From assembly GCA_038043025.1 (NCBI GenBank), contig JBBTCW010000025.1, positions 1-22,917 on the forward strand: a DNA stretch of 22,917 nt, written 5' to 3'. This stretch comes from O2-02-FULL-42-9 sp038043025 (GTDB taxonomy: Bacteria > Pseudomonadota > Gammaproteobacteria > UBA12402). The notes below the pieces were generated by a model. It was not told the DNA's origin. It saw nothing but the letters and a program-made list of their open reading frames with translations, and did not search any database. Positions 1 to 7,155 of this stretch are shown here, one piece after another; the stretch's first letter is position 1, and every line of letters begins with the position of its first letter. The position numbers and the translations under genes were made by a program.

Positions 1-9
1 GAGGGCTGT

Positions 10-109
10 GTCATCCCGCGGCTTGACCGCGGGATCCAGTCTTTGTCATCCCGCGACTTGACCGCGGGATCCAGTCTTTGTCATCCCGCGACTTGATCGC
101 GGGATCCAG
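10..109. repeat. 35-bp tandem triplication of a palindromic unit
   Basis: Three units start at 10, 45 and 80 with a period of exactly 35 bp. Each is a 30-nt hairpin element, GTCATCCCGCG followed by a seven-base loop region and CGCGGGATCCAG, with TCTTT spacers between units. The stem is TCCCGCG/CGCGGGA. Loops vary slightly (GCTTGAC, ACTTGAC, ACTTGAT). Copy 2 of the composite (unit at 260-289) has only one, so the array has expanded or contracted locally. Confidence 0.85.
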
Positions 110-125
110 AGAATTTATATTAAAG

Positions 126-155
126 ATTATAATAACGGAGTACCGTTATTATAAT
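126..155. repeat. Perfect 13-bp stem hairpin, copy 1
   Basis: ATTATAATAACGG and its exact reverse complement CCGTTATTATAAT flank the four-base loop AGTA. The same 30 nt recur at 308-337. The sequence is AT-rich and unrelated to the GC-rich hairpins around it, so it is a separate module within the composite repeat. Confidence 0.8.
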
Positions 156-250
156 TACTGGATACCGGCTTTCGCCGGTATGACGAAAGTCTGGATGCCG
201 CGGTTAAACTGCGGCATGACAAAGAAACGAAGTTTCGCGTCCTCTGAGCT

Positions 251-435
251 GAGGGCTGTGTCATCCCGCGGCTTGACCGCGGGATCCAGAAAAATTTATA
301 TTTAAAGATTATAATAACGGAGTACCGTTATTATAATTACTGGATACCGGCTTTCGCGGTATGACGAAAGTCTGGATGCCGCGGTTAAACCGCGGCATGA
401 CAAAGAAACGAAGTTTCGCGTCCTCTCTGGCTGAG
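251..435. repeat. Composite palindromic repeat, copy 2
   Basis: Same module order as copy 1: one GTCATCCC...GGGATCCAG hairpin (260-289), the AT-rich hairpin (308-337), the CTGGATACC...GGTATGAC hairpin (340-365), the CTGGATGCC...GGCATGAC hairpin (372-401) and the same GAAACGAAGTTTCGCG tail. The 340-365 hairpin has lost one base relative to 158-184, which breaks its stem. The 372-401 stem is perfect where copy 1 (191-220) has a mismatch. The two copies have therefore diverged slightly since duplication. Confidence 0.85.
308..337. repeat. Perfect 13-bp stem hairpin, copy 2
   Basis: Identical to 126-155: a 13-bp perfect stem with loop AGTA, at the equivalent place in the second composite repeat. 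Confidence 0.8.
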
Positions 436-494
436 ACCGAAAGATAGACTTGAATACATGCTTATCTCTCTAAATCTCCAACAATATGCTTCCC

Positions 495-523
495 TTGAAT
501 CCACTTTTCAAAGATGTTACATT
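495..523 (+). promoter_or_regulatory. Candidate sigma-70 promoter of the chemosensory cluster
   Basis: TTGAAT (495-500), a 17-base spacer, then TACATT (518-523). Each hexamer matches four of six consensus positions and the spacing is ideal. It lies about 33 bases before the first start codon, in the unique sequence between the repeats and the first gene. A TAGTAT at 525-530 is an alternative -10 with a poorer -35. Inferred from sequence only. Confidence 0.4.
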
Positions 524-555
524 TTAGTATTAGGTTAATTTAAAGATAGATCAAT

Positions 556-2262
556 ATGGATATAACTGGATTACAGGGAATGCCTAAAAATTATCAATAT
601 TTGGCAAGTTTGGTCTTTCAATACAACCAGAATGCCATATTGATTGCCAATGCCAGGCATCAAATAATTTTAGTTAATTCAGCTTTTACAAAGATTACGG
701 GTTATTCCTTGGAAGAGGTGTTGGGCAAAGATCCAAAAATTCTCAGCTCTGGTCAGCAAGATCGCACATTTTATAAAAATTTATGGTTTGCACTGATGCA
801 CCATGGTTATTGGCAGGGTACTATCTGGAATAGGCGCAAAGATGGAGAAGTGTTCCCTGAGTGGCAAACTATCCATGTTATCCGGGATAAGGAGGGGAAG
901 CCCAAAAATTATTTTGCCATTTTTTCCGATATTTCAGATAGTAAGATCCTCGCAGAGCAATTACAGCGAGCTAAAAACTATGATGCGTTAACGGGTCTCC
1001 CTAATAAAAATTTATTTATAGATCGGTTAACTGTTGCCATCAAAAATATAGACATGGGTCTGGCCGTATTGTTTTTAAATATTGATCGATTTAAAAAAAT
1101 AAATGATGTTTATGGAATGCCAGCAGGGGATATTGTTTTAAAAATGGTCGCCAAGCGTGCGGAAGCTATTTTGCCTTCAGATGTAACTATTGCACATATT
1201 ACGGGGGATAGTTATGTAATTTTACTCCCGGTCGTTAAAGACAATCTTGCCATCATTTCCATTGCAAAAAAACTTATTAATCTGTTTAAAGAAAGTTTTC
1301 AGATTAATGAAAAAGTTGTTAATTTGACGGCCAGCGTTGGTGTTACGGTGTGCTCGGATAAAATGGCGAACCCGGACGAACTGATTAAGCAAGCCGATCA
1401 AGCGATGGAATTGGCAAAAAAAGATAATGTGAAAAAAATTGCTTTTTTTGATGCATCGATAAATCAAAATTTAGAAAAACGATTGACGATCGAAAACGAG
1501 TTATATCATGCAATAGAAAACAATGAACTATTGTTGTATTACCAGCCCCAGATAGACACCAAAACAGGCAAGCTCATTGGGGCAGAAGCGCTTATTCGAT
1601 GGCATCATCCTAAAAAAGGTCTTGTGCTACCGGGAGATTTTATTCCGGTGGCACTGGAAACAGGTTTAATTATTCCGATGGGGGCGTGGGTATTAGATAC
1701 AGCTTGTGCGCAGGCAGCTCGGTGGCAAGAAGTATATAAGCGTAATATGCCGGTTGCAGTTAACATTTCAGTGATTCAGTTTCAACAAGATAATTTTGAC
1801 CAACAAGTTAAACATATTGTGGATCCGCATGGTCTGGATCCTCATCTATTGCTGTTAGAATTGACAGAGCAAATTATGATTGAAAATGTTGATATGAATT
1901 TGAAGATTTTATATAGACTATATGATATGGGCTTTAAAACCTCATTAGATGATTTTGGGACGGGATATTCTAGTTTGAGTTATTTGAGAAAATTGCCGCT
2001 CAGCGAATTAAAAATTGATATTTCGTTTGTTCAAAGCATGGAGAACGATCGCGATTCTACCGTGATAACGGACACTATTATTCATATGGCGAAAAGTTTA
2101 AATTTAAAAACGGTTGCCGAAGGCGTCGAAACGAAGGGCCAACTCAAGGCTTTGCAGCTTTTGGGCTGTGATGAAATTCAGGGGTTTTATTTTAGTAAAC
2201 CATTGACGGTTGATCAGTTTACGGAATTATTAAAGAGCAACCAGCCGTTCAAGGTTAATTGA
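556..2262 (+). CDS. PAS-GGDEF-EAL cyclic-di-GMP phosphodiesterase
   Basis: 568 aa, cytosolic, with no membrane segment. Domains in order are PAS (about 20-130), a degenerate GGDEF domain (about 140-300) and EAL (about 312-560). The GGDEF signature reads TGDSY (216-220), so cyclase activity is unlikely, although such domains often bind GTP and regulate the EAL domain. The EAL domain keeps its catalytic set: EAL followed by IRW (344-349), NIS (403-405), ELTE (435-438), DDFGTG (465-470), K486 and E522 in AEGVE. It should hydrolyse c-di-GMP to pGpG. The start at 556 has only a weak AAGA-like ribosome site; an in-frame ATG at 580 would still leave all domains. It is the first gene of the cluster and would counter the REC-GGDEF cyclase encoded downstream. 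The PAS ligand is unknown. Confidence 0.9.
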   Translation: MDITGLQGMPKNYQYLASLVFQYNQNAILIANARHQIILVNSAFTKITGYSLEEVLGKDPKILSSGQQDRTFYKNLWFALMHHGYWQGTIWNRRKDGEVFPEWQTIHVIRDKEGKPKNYFAIFSDISDSKILAEQLQRAKNYDALTGLPNKNLFIDRLTVAIKNIDMGLAVLFLNIDRFKKINDVYGMPAGDIVLKMVAKRAEAILPSDVTIAHITGDSYVILLPVVKDNLAIISIAKKLINLFKESFQINEKVVNLTASVGVTVCSDKMANPDELIKQADQAMELAKKDNVKKIAFFDASINQNLEKRLTIENELYHAIENNELLLYYQPQIDTKTGKLIGAEALIRWHHPKKGLVLPGDFIPVALETGLIIPMGAWVLDTACAQAARWQEVYKRNMPVAVNISVIQFQQDNFDQQVKHIVDPHGLDPHLLLLELTEQIMIENVDMNLKILYRLYDMGFKTSLDDFGTGYSSLSYLRKLPLSELKIDISFVQSMENDRDSTVITDTIIHMAKSLNLKTVAEGVETKGQLKALQLLGCDEIQGFYFSKPLTVDQFTELLKSNQPFKVN

Positions 2263-2333
2263 TTTTATCGCTTGTTATCGCTGATTTTCTATGGCAATAT
2301 GAAATAATGTCGTCGTTATGAGGATATAAAACC

Positions 2334-2642
2334 ATGAATATGAGTGAAATTTGGCCGAACCTAAGTGCGATGTTTTTTTCTTTTATCGCTATCATCATGT
2401 TGTTTATGTTCGCTTGGCGCATGCGCGGCGGGGCAATGAGTGTGGTGATAAACTATCTTGTGACCGGTATTTTTTTCGCGGTTTTTGTGCATGCAGGGTT
2501 TGAATTAGTGGAGGCTTATGGGTGGATGTCTTTTGATGTGTTGCGATATGTGATGGGCATATTATTGACATTAGGGGGATTATGTTTTGTGATGGCAGGT
2601 TATTTAGGCTTAAAATTGATGAGTGTTAAATCTGATGAGTGA
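2334..2642 (+). CDS. Small integral membrane protein, unknown function
   Basis: 102 aa. Three hydrophobic segments are visible at about 9-28, 36-57 and 70-96, joined by short loops, with an RMRGG positive stretch after the first. There is no signal peptide and no recognisable motif. The start is supported by GAGGAT a few bases upstream. The next gene begins inside its last codons, so the two are probably translationally coupled. I do not recognise the family. Its place between a c-di-GMP phosphodiesterase and the chemosensory core suggests an accessory membrane role, but that is inference from position alone. Confidence 0.7.
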   Translation: MNMSEIWPNLSAMFFSFIAIIMLFMFAWRMRGGAMSVVINYLVTGIFFAVFVHAGFELVEAYGWMSFDVLRYVMGILLTLGGLCFVMAGYLGLKLMSVKSDE

Positions 2643-2922
2643 TGCAGCGATATATGCAAAATTTATTGATGCGATTATAGCAGATAAAGTGCGTGTGTTT
2701 GGACAAGCGGCGCTGGAGCGGGCGCGGCAGACACCGGGTTTAAAGCTCGATGACTCTGGGCATACCGTCATCATTCATGGTAACCCAAAAGTTGTTATGA
2801 AAGAGATATTGGTGCAGTTCGAAAAAATCGGTGGAAAAGTCTCGAGTATTATGGCTCGAAAATCGCTTTATAATTTAAAACTCAAATATCCGGATATCGA
2901 TTTGCCGGATATATTGAAGTGA
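2635..2922 (+). CDS. Small soluble protein, unknown function
   Basis: 95 aa from the ATG at 2635, which overlaps the preceding stop by 8 bp. An in-frame GTG at 2623 would add four residues but has no better ribosome site. The protein is mixed alpha/beta in appearance. An N-terminal helical half rich in Ala, Ile and Lys is followed by HTVIIHGNP, an amphipathic helix VVMKEILVQFEKIGG, and a Lys-rich C-terminal part ending in DLPDILK. No cysteine, metal site or nucleotide-binding loop is visible. I do not recognise the family. The tight overlap with the membrane protein upstream suggests the two act as a pair. Confidence 0.65.
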   Translation: MSDAAIYAKFIDAIIADKVRVFGQAALERARQTPGLKLDDSGHTVIIHGNPKVVMKEILVQFEKIGGKVSSIMARKSLYNLKLKYPDIDLPDILK

Positions 2923-2934
2923 TATGCCATATTA

Positions 2935-2951
2935 ATAGTTAACGTAACTAT
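2935..2951. promoter_or_regulatory. Perfect inverted repeat before cheW, possible operator
   Basis: ATAGTTA-ACG-TAACTAT is a 7-bp perfect dyad with a three-base centre in the 48-bp gap before the first cheW gene. It is the only sizeable gap within the chemosensory core, and a good ribosome site (AGGAGACATAAGGAT) follows. It could be a regulator site or an mRNA hairpin limiting read-through. There is no direct evidence for either. Confidence 0.3.
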
Positions 2952-2970
2952 AAATAGGAGACATAAGGAT

Positions 2971-3453
2971 ATGAAGCCATATCATTCATCGCAAGGATCC
3001 AAGGTTCAGGACGAGGCGCTACAGGTCTTGCAGTTTAAGCTCAGAGGGCGCATCTTTTGTTTAGAAATTGCCAATGTCATGCGCGTGATTCATTTTATTG
3101 ATTTAAAACCCGTGCCCGGTATGCCTTCTTACGTTAAAGGTTTGTTCAATTTGCATGGTGAAGAGATGCCCATTATCGATTTAGCCGAGCGCATCAAAAT
3201 GGGTGGCGAGTCCAACTATGCGTTAAATACCCCGATCATTTTATGTGAACATCAATCCAAACATTTTGGATTGATTGTTGAGGAGGTGTTGGGCGTAGAA
3301 TTTATTCGGTTAGAAGATATTCAGATGAAAGAACTCTTGCAAGACAATTTGGAAACCTATTTATTGGGCGCTTTAACGACAGATTACGGCGATATTTTAT
3401 TATTGAATATTGATAAGCTATCCAAAATTTATATGGAAACCTATGATAAATAA
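2971..3453 (+). CDS. CheW-like coupling protein (first)
   Basis: 160 aa, with a single CheW domain from about residue 18 to the end. Visible hallmarks are the LQFKLRGRIFCLEIANVMRV opening strand and helix, PGMPSYVKGLFNLHGEEMPIIDL (the usual PxxxxGxxNLRGxxxPVxDL region, with His replacing Arg), and GLIVEEVLGV near the receptor- and kinase-contact face. It should link the membrane receptors to the CheA-type kinase, in the position WspB takes in Wsp systems. It has a strong ribosome site. Its 3' end overlaps the next gene by 11 bp, suggesting translational coupling. Confidence 0.88.
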   Translation: MKPYHSSQGSKVQDEALQVLQFKLRGRIFCLEIANVMRVIHFIDLKPVPGMPSYVKGLFNLHGEEMPIIDLAERIKMGGESNYALNTPIILCEHQSKHFGLIVEEVLGVEFIRLEDIQMKELLQDNLETYLLGALTTDYGDILLLNIDKLSKIYMETYDK

Positions 3454-4933
3454 TAACGCTTCGGTAGCGTTATCTTTAGATGGCATATGCCGTTTTTTAC
3501 ATGATCAAGCGGGCATTATCGTTTTAAATCATCAAATGGAAAATTTAGCGCGCTTTTTAGAGAAGAATCCCGCGTTGACTCATGCATCAAATTTTCAGCA
3601 GTATTTGAGGCAATTACAATCGTCTGAATATTCACAAGAATTTATGGATCTTATTGCTGCGGTGACCGTGGGCGAGAGCTATTTCTTTCGATGGTCTGCG
3701 CAAATGGAATTTTTACAAACAGTTTGGTTGCCTGAATTAATTGCCCGCCGTGAACGCTCTCATTCACGATATTTGCGTATTTGGAGCGCGGGTTGTTCGA
3801 GCGGGCAAGAGATTTATAGTATCGCGATCCTTTTAAGAGAATTAATTCCGGATATTGCAAATTGGGAAATCTATTTGTTAGGCACCGATATTAATCGTTT
3901 AGCTATAAACGACGCAAAAAATGGTTGTTATAGTGAATGGGCTTTTCGCATGACAAACCCGTTTATTAAGCAAAAATACTTTACTAAAATCGATAGAGGG
4001 TATCAGATTAATTCTGATATCAAAAAAATGGTTGATTTTCATTATCATAATTTGATGCATGATGATTATCCGAGCCAAGAGACAGAGACAGTGGGTCTTG
4101 ATTTAATTCTTTGTCGCAATGTGTTTATTTATTTTGATCCCACGGTGGCGATGCAAATTGGCGAGCGTTTTAAGGAATGTTTGGTGTTAGGCGGTGCTTT
4201 ATTATTAGGCCCTTCTGACTTTTTTACAAAAAATCCAATAGATTTGATCCATAAACGGTATGGAGAAATTGGTTATTTTGAAAAAAAAACCACAAAGGAA
4301 ACAGTGCAAAAAGTAGCGACTGGAAAATTGGCCGTAAAACGCAAAATATTGTCTGTGTTGCGTGCACGTCCAGCAGATGCGCCGAAACGATCCATCGTAG
4401 CGCCTAACAAAGTAACCATAGCCGCGGGACAAAAACCGGAAGATATATTAGCACAGTTAGATATGTTGATTTTAGATGAACGATGGAGTGAGGTATTGGA
4501 AGCAGTGTCGAAACTGCTCGAAAAAAAACCAGATAATGCCTTGTTATGGCGATATAAAACAGAAAGTTTAGCGAATTTAGGTCGGAAAGAAGAAGCGTTC
4601 GAAGCGTGTCATAAAAGTCTTGAATTAAATAAAATTGATCCAAAAACACATTGGTTAGAAGCGATGATTGAACTGGATTGCGGTAATACTGTCGCTTCAG
4701 AGAAGGCATTAAAGCAAGCGTTATTTTTAGATCCTAATTTTGTGGAAGCACAATATTGGTTGGCTTTGTCACTGTTTCATCGCAATGAGCATGAAAAAGG
4801 GTTGAAAAATATACAAGTTGCACTCGATAAAGTTGAAAAAGGTAAAGTTTCTTTAGTTAATAGGATGTCAGTTGACGAATTTGCATCTATTCTTAGAGAA
4901 GAGATAAAAGCGCATAGAGCGAAAACAACGTAA
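3443..4933 (+). CDS. CheR-type receptor methyltransferase with TPR tail (WspC/FrzF-like)
   Basis: 496 aa from the ATG at 3443; a TTG at 3410 would extend it 11 residues into cheW. The CheR domain occupies about 1-280. It shows TVGESYFFR (75-83), the SAM-binding loop IWSAGCSSGQEIYSI (113-127), LLGTDIN (145-151) and LILCRNVFIYF (221-231). A Lys/Arg-rich linker (about 280-330) leads to tetratricopeptide-like repeats at about 336-465, with W/L/A/P spacing such as DNALLWRYKTESLANLG and DPNFVEAQYWLALSLF. It should methylate glutamates on the two receptors encoded downstream, and the TPR part probably controls partner binding. A CheR fused to TPRs and flanked by two cheW genes matches the B-C-D order of Wsp operons. 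Confidence 0.9.
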   Translation: MINNNASVALSLDGICRFLHDQAGIIVLNHQMENLARFLEKNPALTHASNFQQYLRQLQSSEYSQEFMDLIAAVTVGESYFFRWSAQMEFLQTVWLPELIARRERSHSRYLRIWSAGCSSGQEIYSIAILLRELIPDIANWEIYLLGTDINRLAINDAKNGCYSEWAFRMTNPFIKQKYFTKIDRGYQINSDIKKMVDFHYHNLMHDDYPSQETETVGLDLILCRNVFIYFDPTVAMQIGERFKECLVLGGALLLGPSDFFTKNPIDLIHKRYGEIGYFEKKTTKETVQKVATGKLAVKRKILSVLRARPADAPKRSIVAPNKVTIAAGQKPEDILAQLDMLILDERWSEVLEAVSKLLEKKPDNALLWRYKTESLANLGRKEEAFEACHKSLELNKIDPKTHWLEAMIELDCGNTVASEKALKQALFLDPNFVEAQYWLALSLFHRNEHEKGLKNIQVALDKVEKGKVSLVNRMSVDEFASILREEIKAHRAKTT

Positions 4934-4944
4934 TAGGTTAAAAA

Positions 4945-5547
4945 ATGTACGAAGCGCAAAAGGATTTGCACACTTCGATTGATCAAAACATTGACAAGTC
5001 TTTGAGTGAGAACGATATTCATTCACCTGAAGCACGTCATATCTTAGAGGAGCGTACGAAATCATTTGCCCAAATAGAAGAAGTCGAGGGCGTTAGCGAT
5101 TATCAAGAATATATTCGTTTTCGTTTAGGGGATAAAGAGCACTATGGTATTGCGTATCCCTATCTTGCTGAAATTGTAGAATCGACTCATCTTACCTTTG
5201 TGCCTACAACGCCTGACTTTATTGCGGGCGTTATCAATCTGCGCAGCAAAATTATTCCCGTCATCGATTTAAAGAAATTTTTTCATGTCACTACAACGAC
5301 AGAAAGTGATTCCTATTGGATTGTGATCGTGCATGAGGGGGCGCGCATATTGGGGATGTTGGTCGATGAGGTTTTAAATAATGAGCGCTATGCGGTTGAA
5401 AAACTTTCGCCTGCATTACCTTCAAAAGCGGTGAGCAATTTAGAATATGTTCAGGGAATTTATGAAGGAAAAACAACGGTTTTAAATGTATCGGTATTAT
5501 TAAATGATGCTGTTTTGAAAAATATGAACGAAGGAGTGTCGTTATGA
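4945..5547 (+). CDS. CheW-like coupling protein (second), with N-terminal extension
   Basis: 200 aa. An acidic extension of about 45 residues contains ARHILEERTKSFAQ, an Arg-containing helical motif often seen before CheW domains in Wsp/Frz-type systems. The CheW domain spans about 54-195: YIRFRLGDKEHYGI, PTTPDFIAGVINLRSKIIPVIDL with the conserved NLR intact, and GMLVDEVLNN. It corresponds in position to WspD. It follows the cheR stop by 11 bp with a modest AGG site, and its stop overlaps the next start as ATGA, indicating translational coupling. Two distinct CheW proteins suggest two coupling roles, perhaps one per receptor, although that split is inference. Confidence 0.88.
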   Translation: MYEAQKDLHTSIDQNIDKSLSENDIHSPEARHILEERTKSFAQIEEVEGVSDYQEYIRFRLGDKEHYGIAYPYLAEIVESTHLTFVPTTPDFIAGVINLRSKIIPVIDLKKFFHVTTTTESDSYWIVIVHEGARILGMLVDEVLNNERYAVEKLSPALPSKAVSNLEYVQGIYEGKTTVLNVSVLLNDAVLKNMNEGVSL

Positions 5548-7151
5548 ATTTACGCGATGTAAAATTTTCTACTCGCCTTAATTTAGTTGGCGTTTTTGTA
5601 GTTATTTTAGTGTTATTTTTAACAGCATCTAATATTTATAGTATTCGAACAGTATACGGTCTGCTAGAACTTGAAGCGACGGTAAAAACGGTATCTAAAC
5701 ATATGGGCGATGTGACTTCAAAATTTAATGAGTCATTGTTGGTGGAAGCGAATCAAGGTGAGTTTGATAAGCATCAGCAAAATTATCAGGAAGAAGTGAC
5801 GCAAGTTAACAAAACGATCGCTGAAGTTCAGAAGGATTTTCAAGCATATGATATGGATGATGCGGCGCTTAATCAATTCAAAAGCGATTTTGATGAATTA
5901 AAACGGATATATAAAGATTCGTTGGGGAGACATGATCGAAGTAATGTTGCGGCGAGTGTTTTGTCCATTAATAAAATTGTGGCACACAAGGACCAGATAT
6001 TGCTAGAGAATTTAGATCAGATTGTAGAGCAAGTTGAGCGTACAATGCAACGCAGCATTCGAAGCGGAATTATTCAAGTGATCAGTTCCGGCGTACTTGG
6101 CATTCTTTTTATCTTTTTCTTGATCGTATTAATTTCGAGACAGCTGGGTAAAGGTATTAATATCTTAATGGAATCATCTAATCAAATAGCCGAAGGTGAT
6201 TTGCGTACAAAAATTGCTGATTTAGGTAGAAATGAAATAGGTATTTTAGCAAAAAGTTTTTCTCGTATGGCTGAAAAATTAACGAAAACGATGCGTCAAA
6301 ATCAAGTGACCAGTCATGAAATGTTTAGCACGATTGAGCAGTTGACGCAAGCGACTAACAAGCAAGCGGCGAGTTCGGCACAGCAAGCAGCATCGGTTAA
6401 TCAAACCACGTCGGCGGTTGAACAGATCAAAGTAACATCCGCGCAGACCTTAGAAAAAGTGCAGCAGTTAGGTGAAAATGCCGCGCATGTGCATGCAGAA
6501 GGACAGCGTGGCACAGAGTCATTGGATCAATTAGTGGGGGGCATGAAAGATATTCAGCAAAAGGTGGAGCAGATTGCGCAATCTATTTTGGGTTTAAGTG
6601 AGCAAACGCAACAGATTGGTGAAATCACGCGAAGTGTGAATGCGTTGGCGCAACAATCAAAATTATTAGCGCTCAATGCATCCATCGAGGCCGCTAAAGC
6701 GGGTGAAGCCGGTAAAGGGTTTGCCGTGGTTGCGAGTGAAGTGAAAGATTTAGCCGAAAAATCACAGCAAGCGACACAACAGGTTCAAAAGTTATTGGGC
6801 GACATTCAGCAAGTGACTGAAAAAGTGGTGATGAATACGGAAGAAGGCAGTAAAGTGGTGGTTACTGGGTTAGAACTAACCCAACAAACCTCAGAAGTCT
6901 TTAATTCATTAAATCAAGTGATCGAAGGAACGACAACAGCGAGTCAGCAAATTGTGGCGGCGGTGCGTCAAGAAGCGAGTGGCATTGATCAGATTGCGAG
7001 TGCGATGATAGAGATTAACTCTGCTATACAAGAGTTTGCGAGCACGACAGAGCAGACCAAACAGGTGACGCACGGGTTGGAAACAAATGCGAAAAAGATG
7101 ATGGCTATGATTAAAGCATATAAATTAGATGACGAAGCACATAAGGAGTAA
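5544..7151 (+). CDS. Methyl-accepting chemoreceptor with HAMP domain (WspA-like)
   Basis: 535 aa. There is a transmembrane helix at about 14-33, a mostly helical periplasmic domain (about 34-174, consistent with a four-helix-bundle sensor) and a second transmembrane helix at about 176-198. A HAMP domain follows (about 199-255, with EGDL and NEIGILAKSF), then the cytoplasmic signalling coiled coil. The hairpin tip is well conserved at about 359-409 (ALAQQSKLLALNASIEAAKAGEAGKGFAVVASEVKDLAEKS, split here as one region), so coupling to CheA and CheW should work. There is no C-terminal CheR-binding pentapeptide. Its start overlaps the cheW stop (ATGA). The next receptor begins four bases after its stop. 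Its ligand is unknown; Wsp receptors respond to surface contact. Confidence 0.92.
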   Translation: MNLRDVKFSTRLNLVGVFVVILVLFLTASNIYSIRTVYGLLELEATVKTVSKHMGDVTSKFNESLLVEANQGEFDKHQQNYQEEVTQVNKTIAEVQKDFQAYDMDDAALNQFKSDFDELKRIYKDSLGRHDRSNVAASVLSINKIVAHKDQILLENLDQIVEQVERTMQRSIRSGIIQVISSGVLGILFIFFLIVLISRQLGKGINILMESSNQIAEGDLRTKIADLGRNEIGILAKSFSRMAEKLTKTMRQNQVTSHEMFSTIEQLTQATNKQAASSAQQAASVNQTTSAVEQIKVTSAQTLEKVQQLGENAAHVHAEGQRGTESLDQLVGGMKDIQQKVEQIAQSILGLSEQTQQIGEITRSVNALAQQSKLLALNASIEAAKAGEAGKGFAVVASEVKDLAEKSQQATQQVQKLLGDIQQVTEKVVMNTEEGSKVVVTGLELTQQTSEVFNSLNQVIEGTTTASQQIVAAVRQEASGIDQIASAMIEINSAIQEFASTTEQTKQVTHGLETNAKKMMAMIKAYKLDDEAHKE

Positions 7152-7155
7152 GGTG

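Larger units (their letters stand above)
1..250. repeat. Composite palindromic repeat, copy 1
   Basis: About 180 bp of this block recurs in the same order at 251-435. Copy 1 is longer because it holds three rather than one of the 35-bp GTCATCCC...GGGATCCAG units. After the units come a 30-nt perfect hairpin (126-155), a CTGGATACC...GGTATGAC hairpin (158-184), a CTGGATGCC...GGCATGAC hairpin (191-220) and a tail beginning AAAGAAACGAAGTTTCGCG. I see no transposase or other coding capacity. A frame running 78-305 reads only through repeat sequence. The block looks like non-coding mobile or structural repeat DNA of the type common between genes in intracellular proteobacteria. Confidence 0.85.

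Noticed and set aside
10..109. Short regular repeats resembling a CRISPR array
   Set aside because: The 30-nt palindromic units are separated by the same TCTTT spacer, not unique spacers, and no cas gene is present.
78..305. 75-codon open frame across the repeats
   Set aside because: It consists wholly of repeat sequence (reads such as YWIPAFAGMT typical of translated palindromes), crosses two repeat copies and has no ribosome site.
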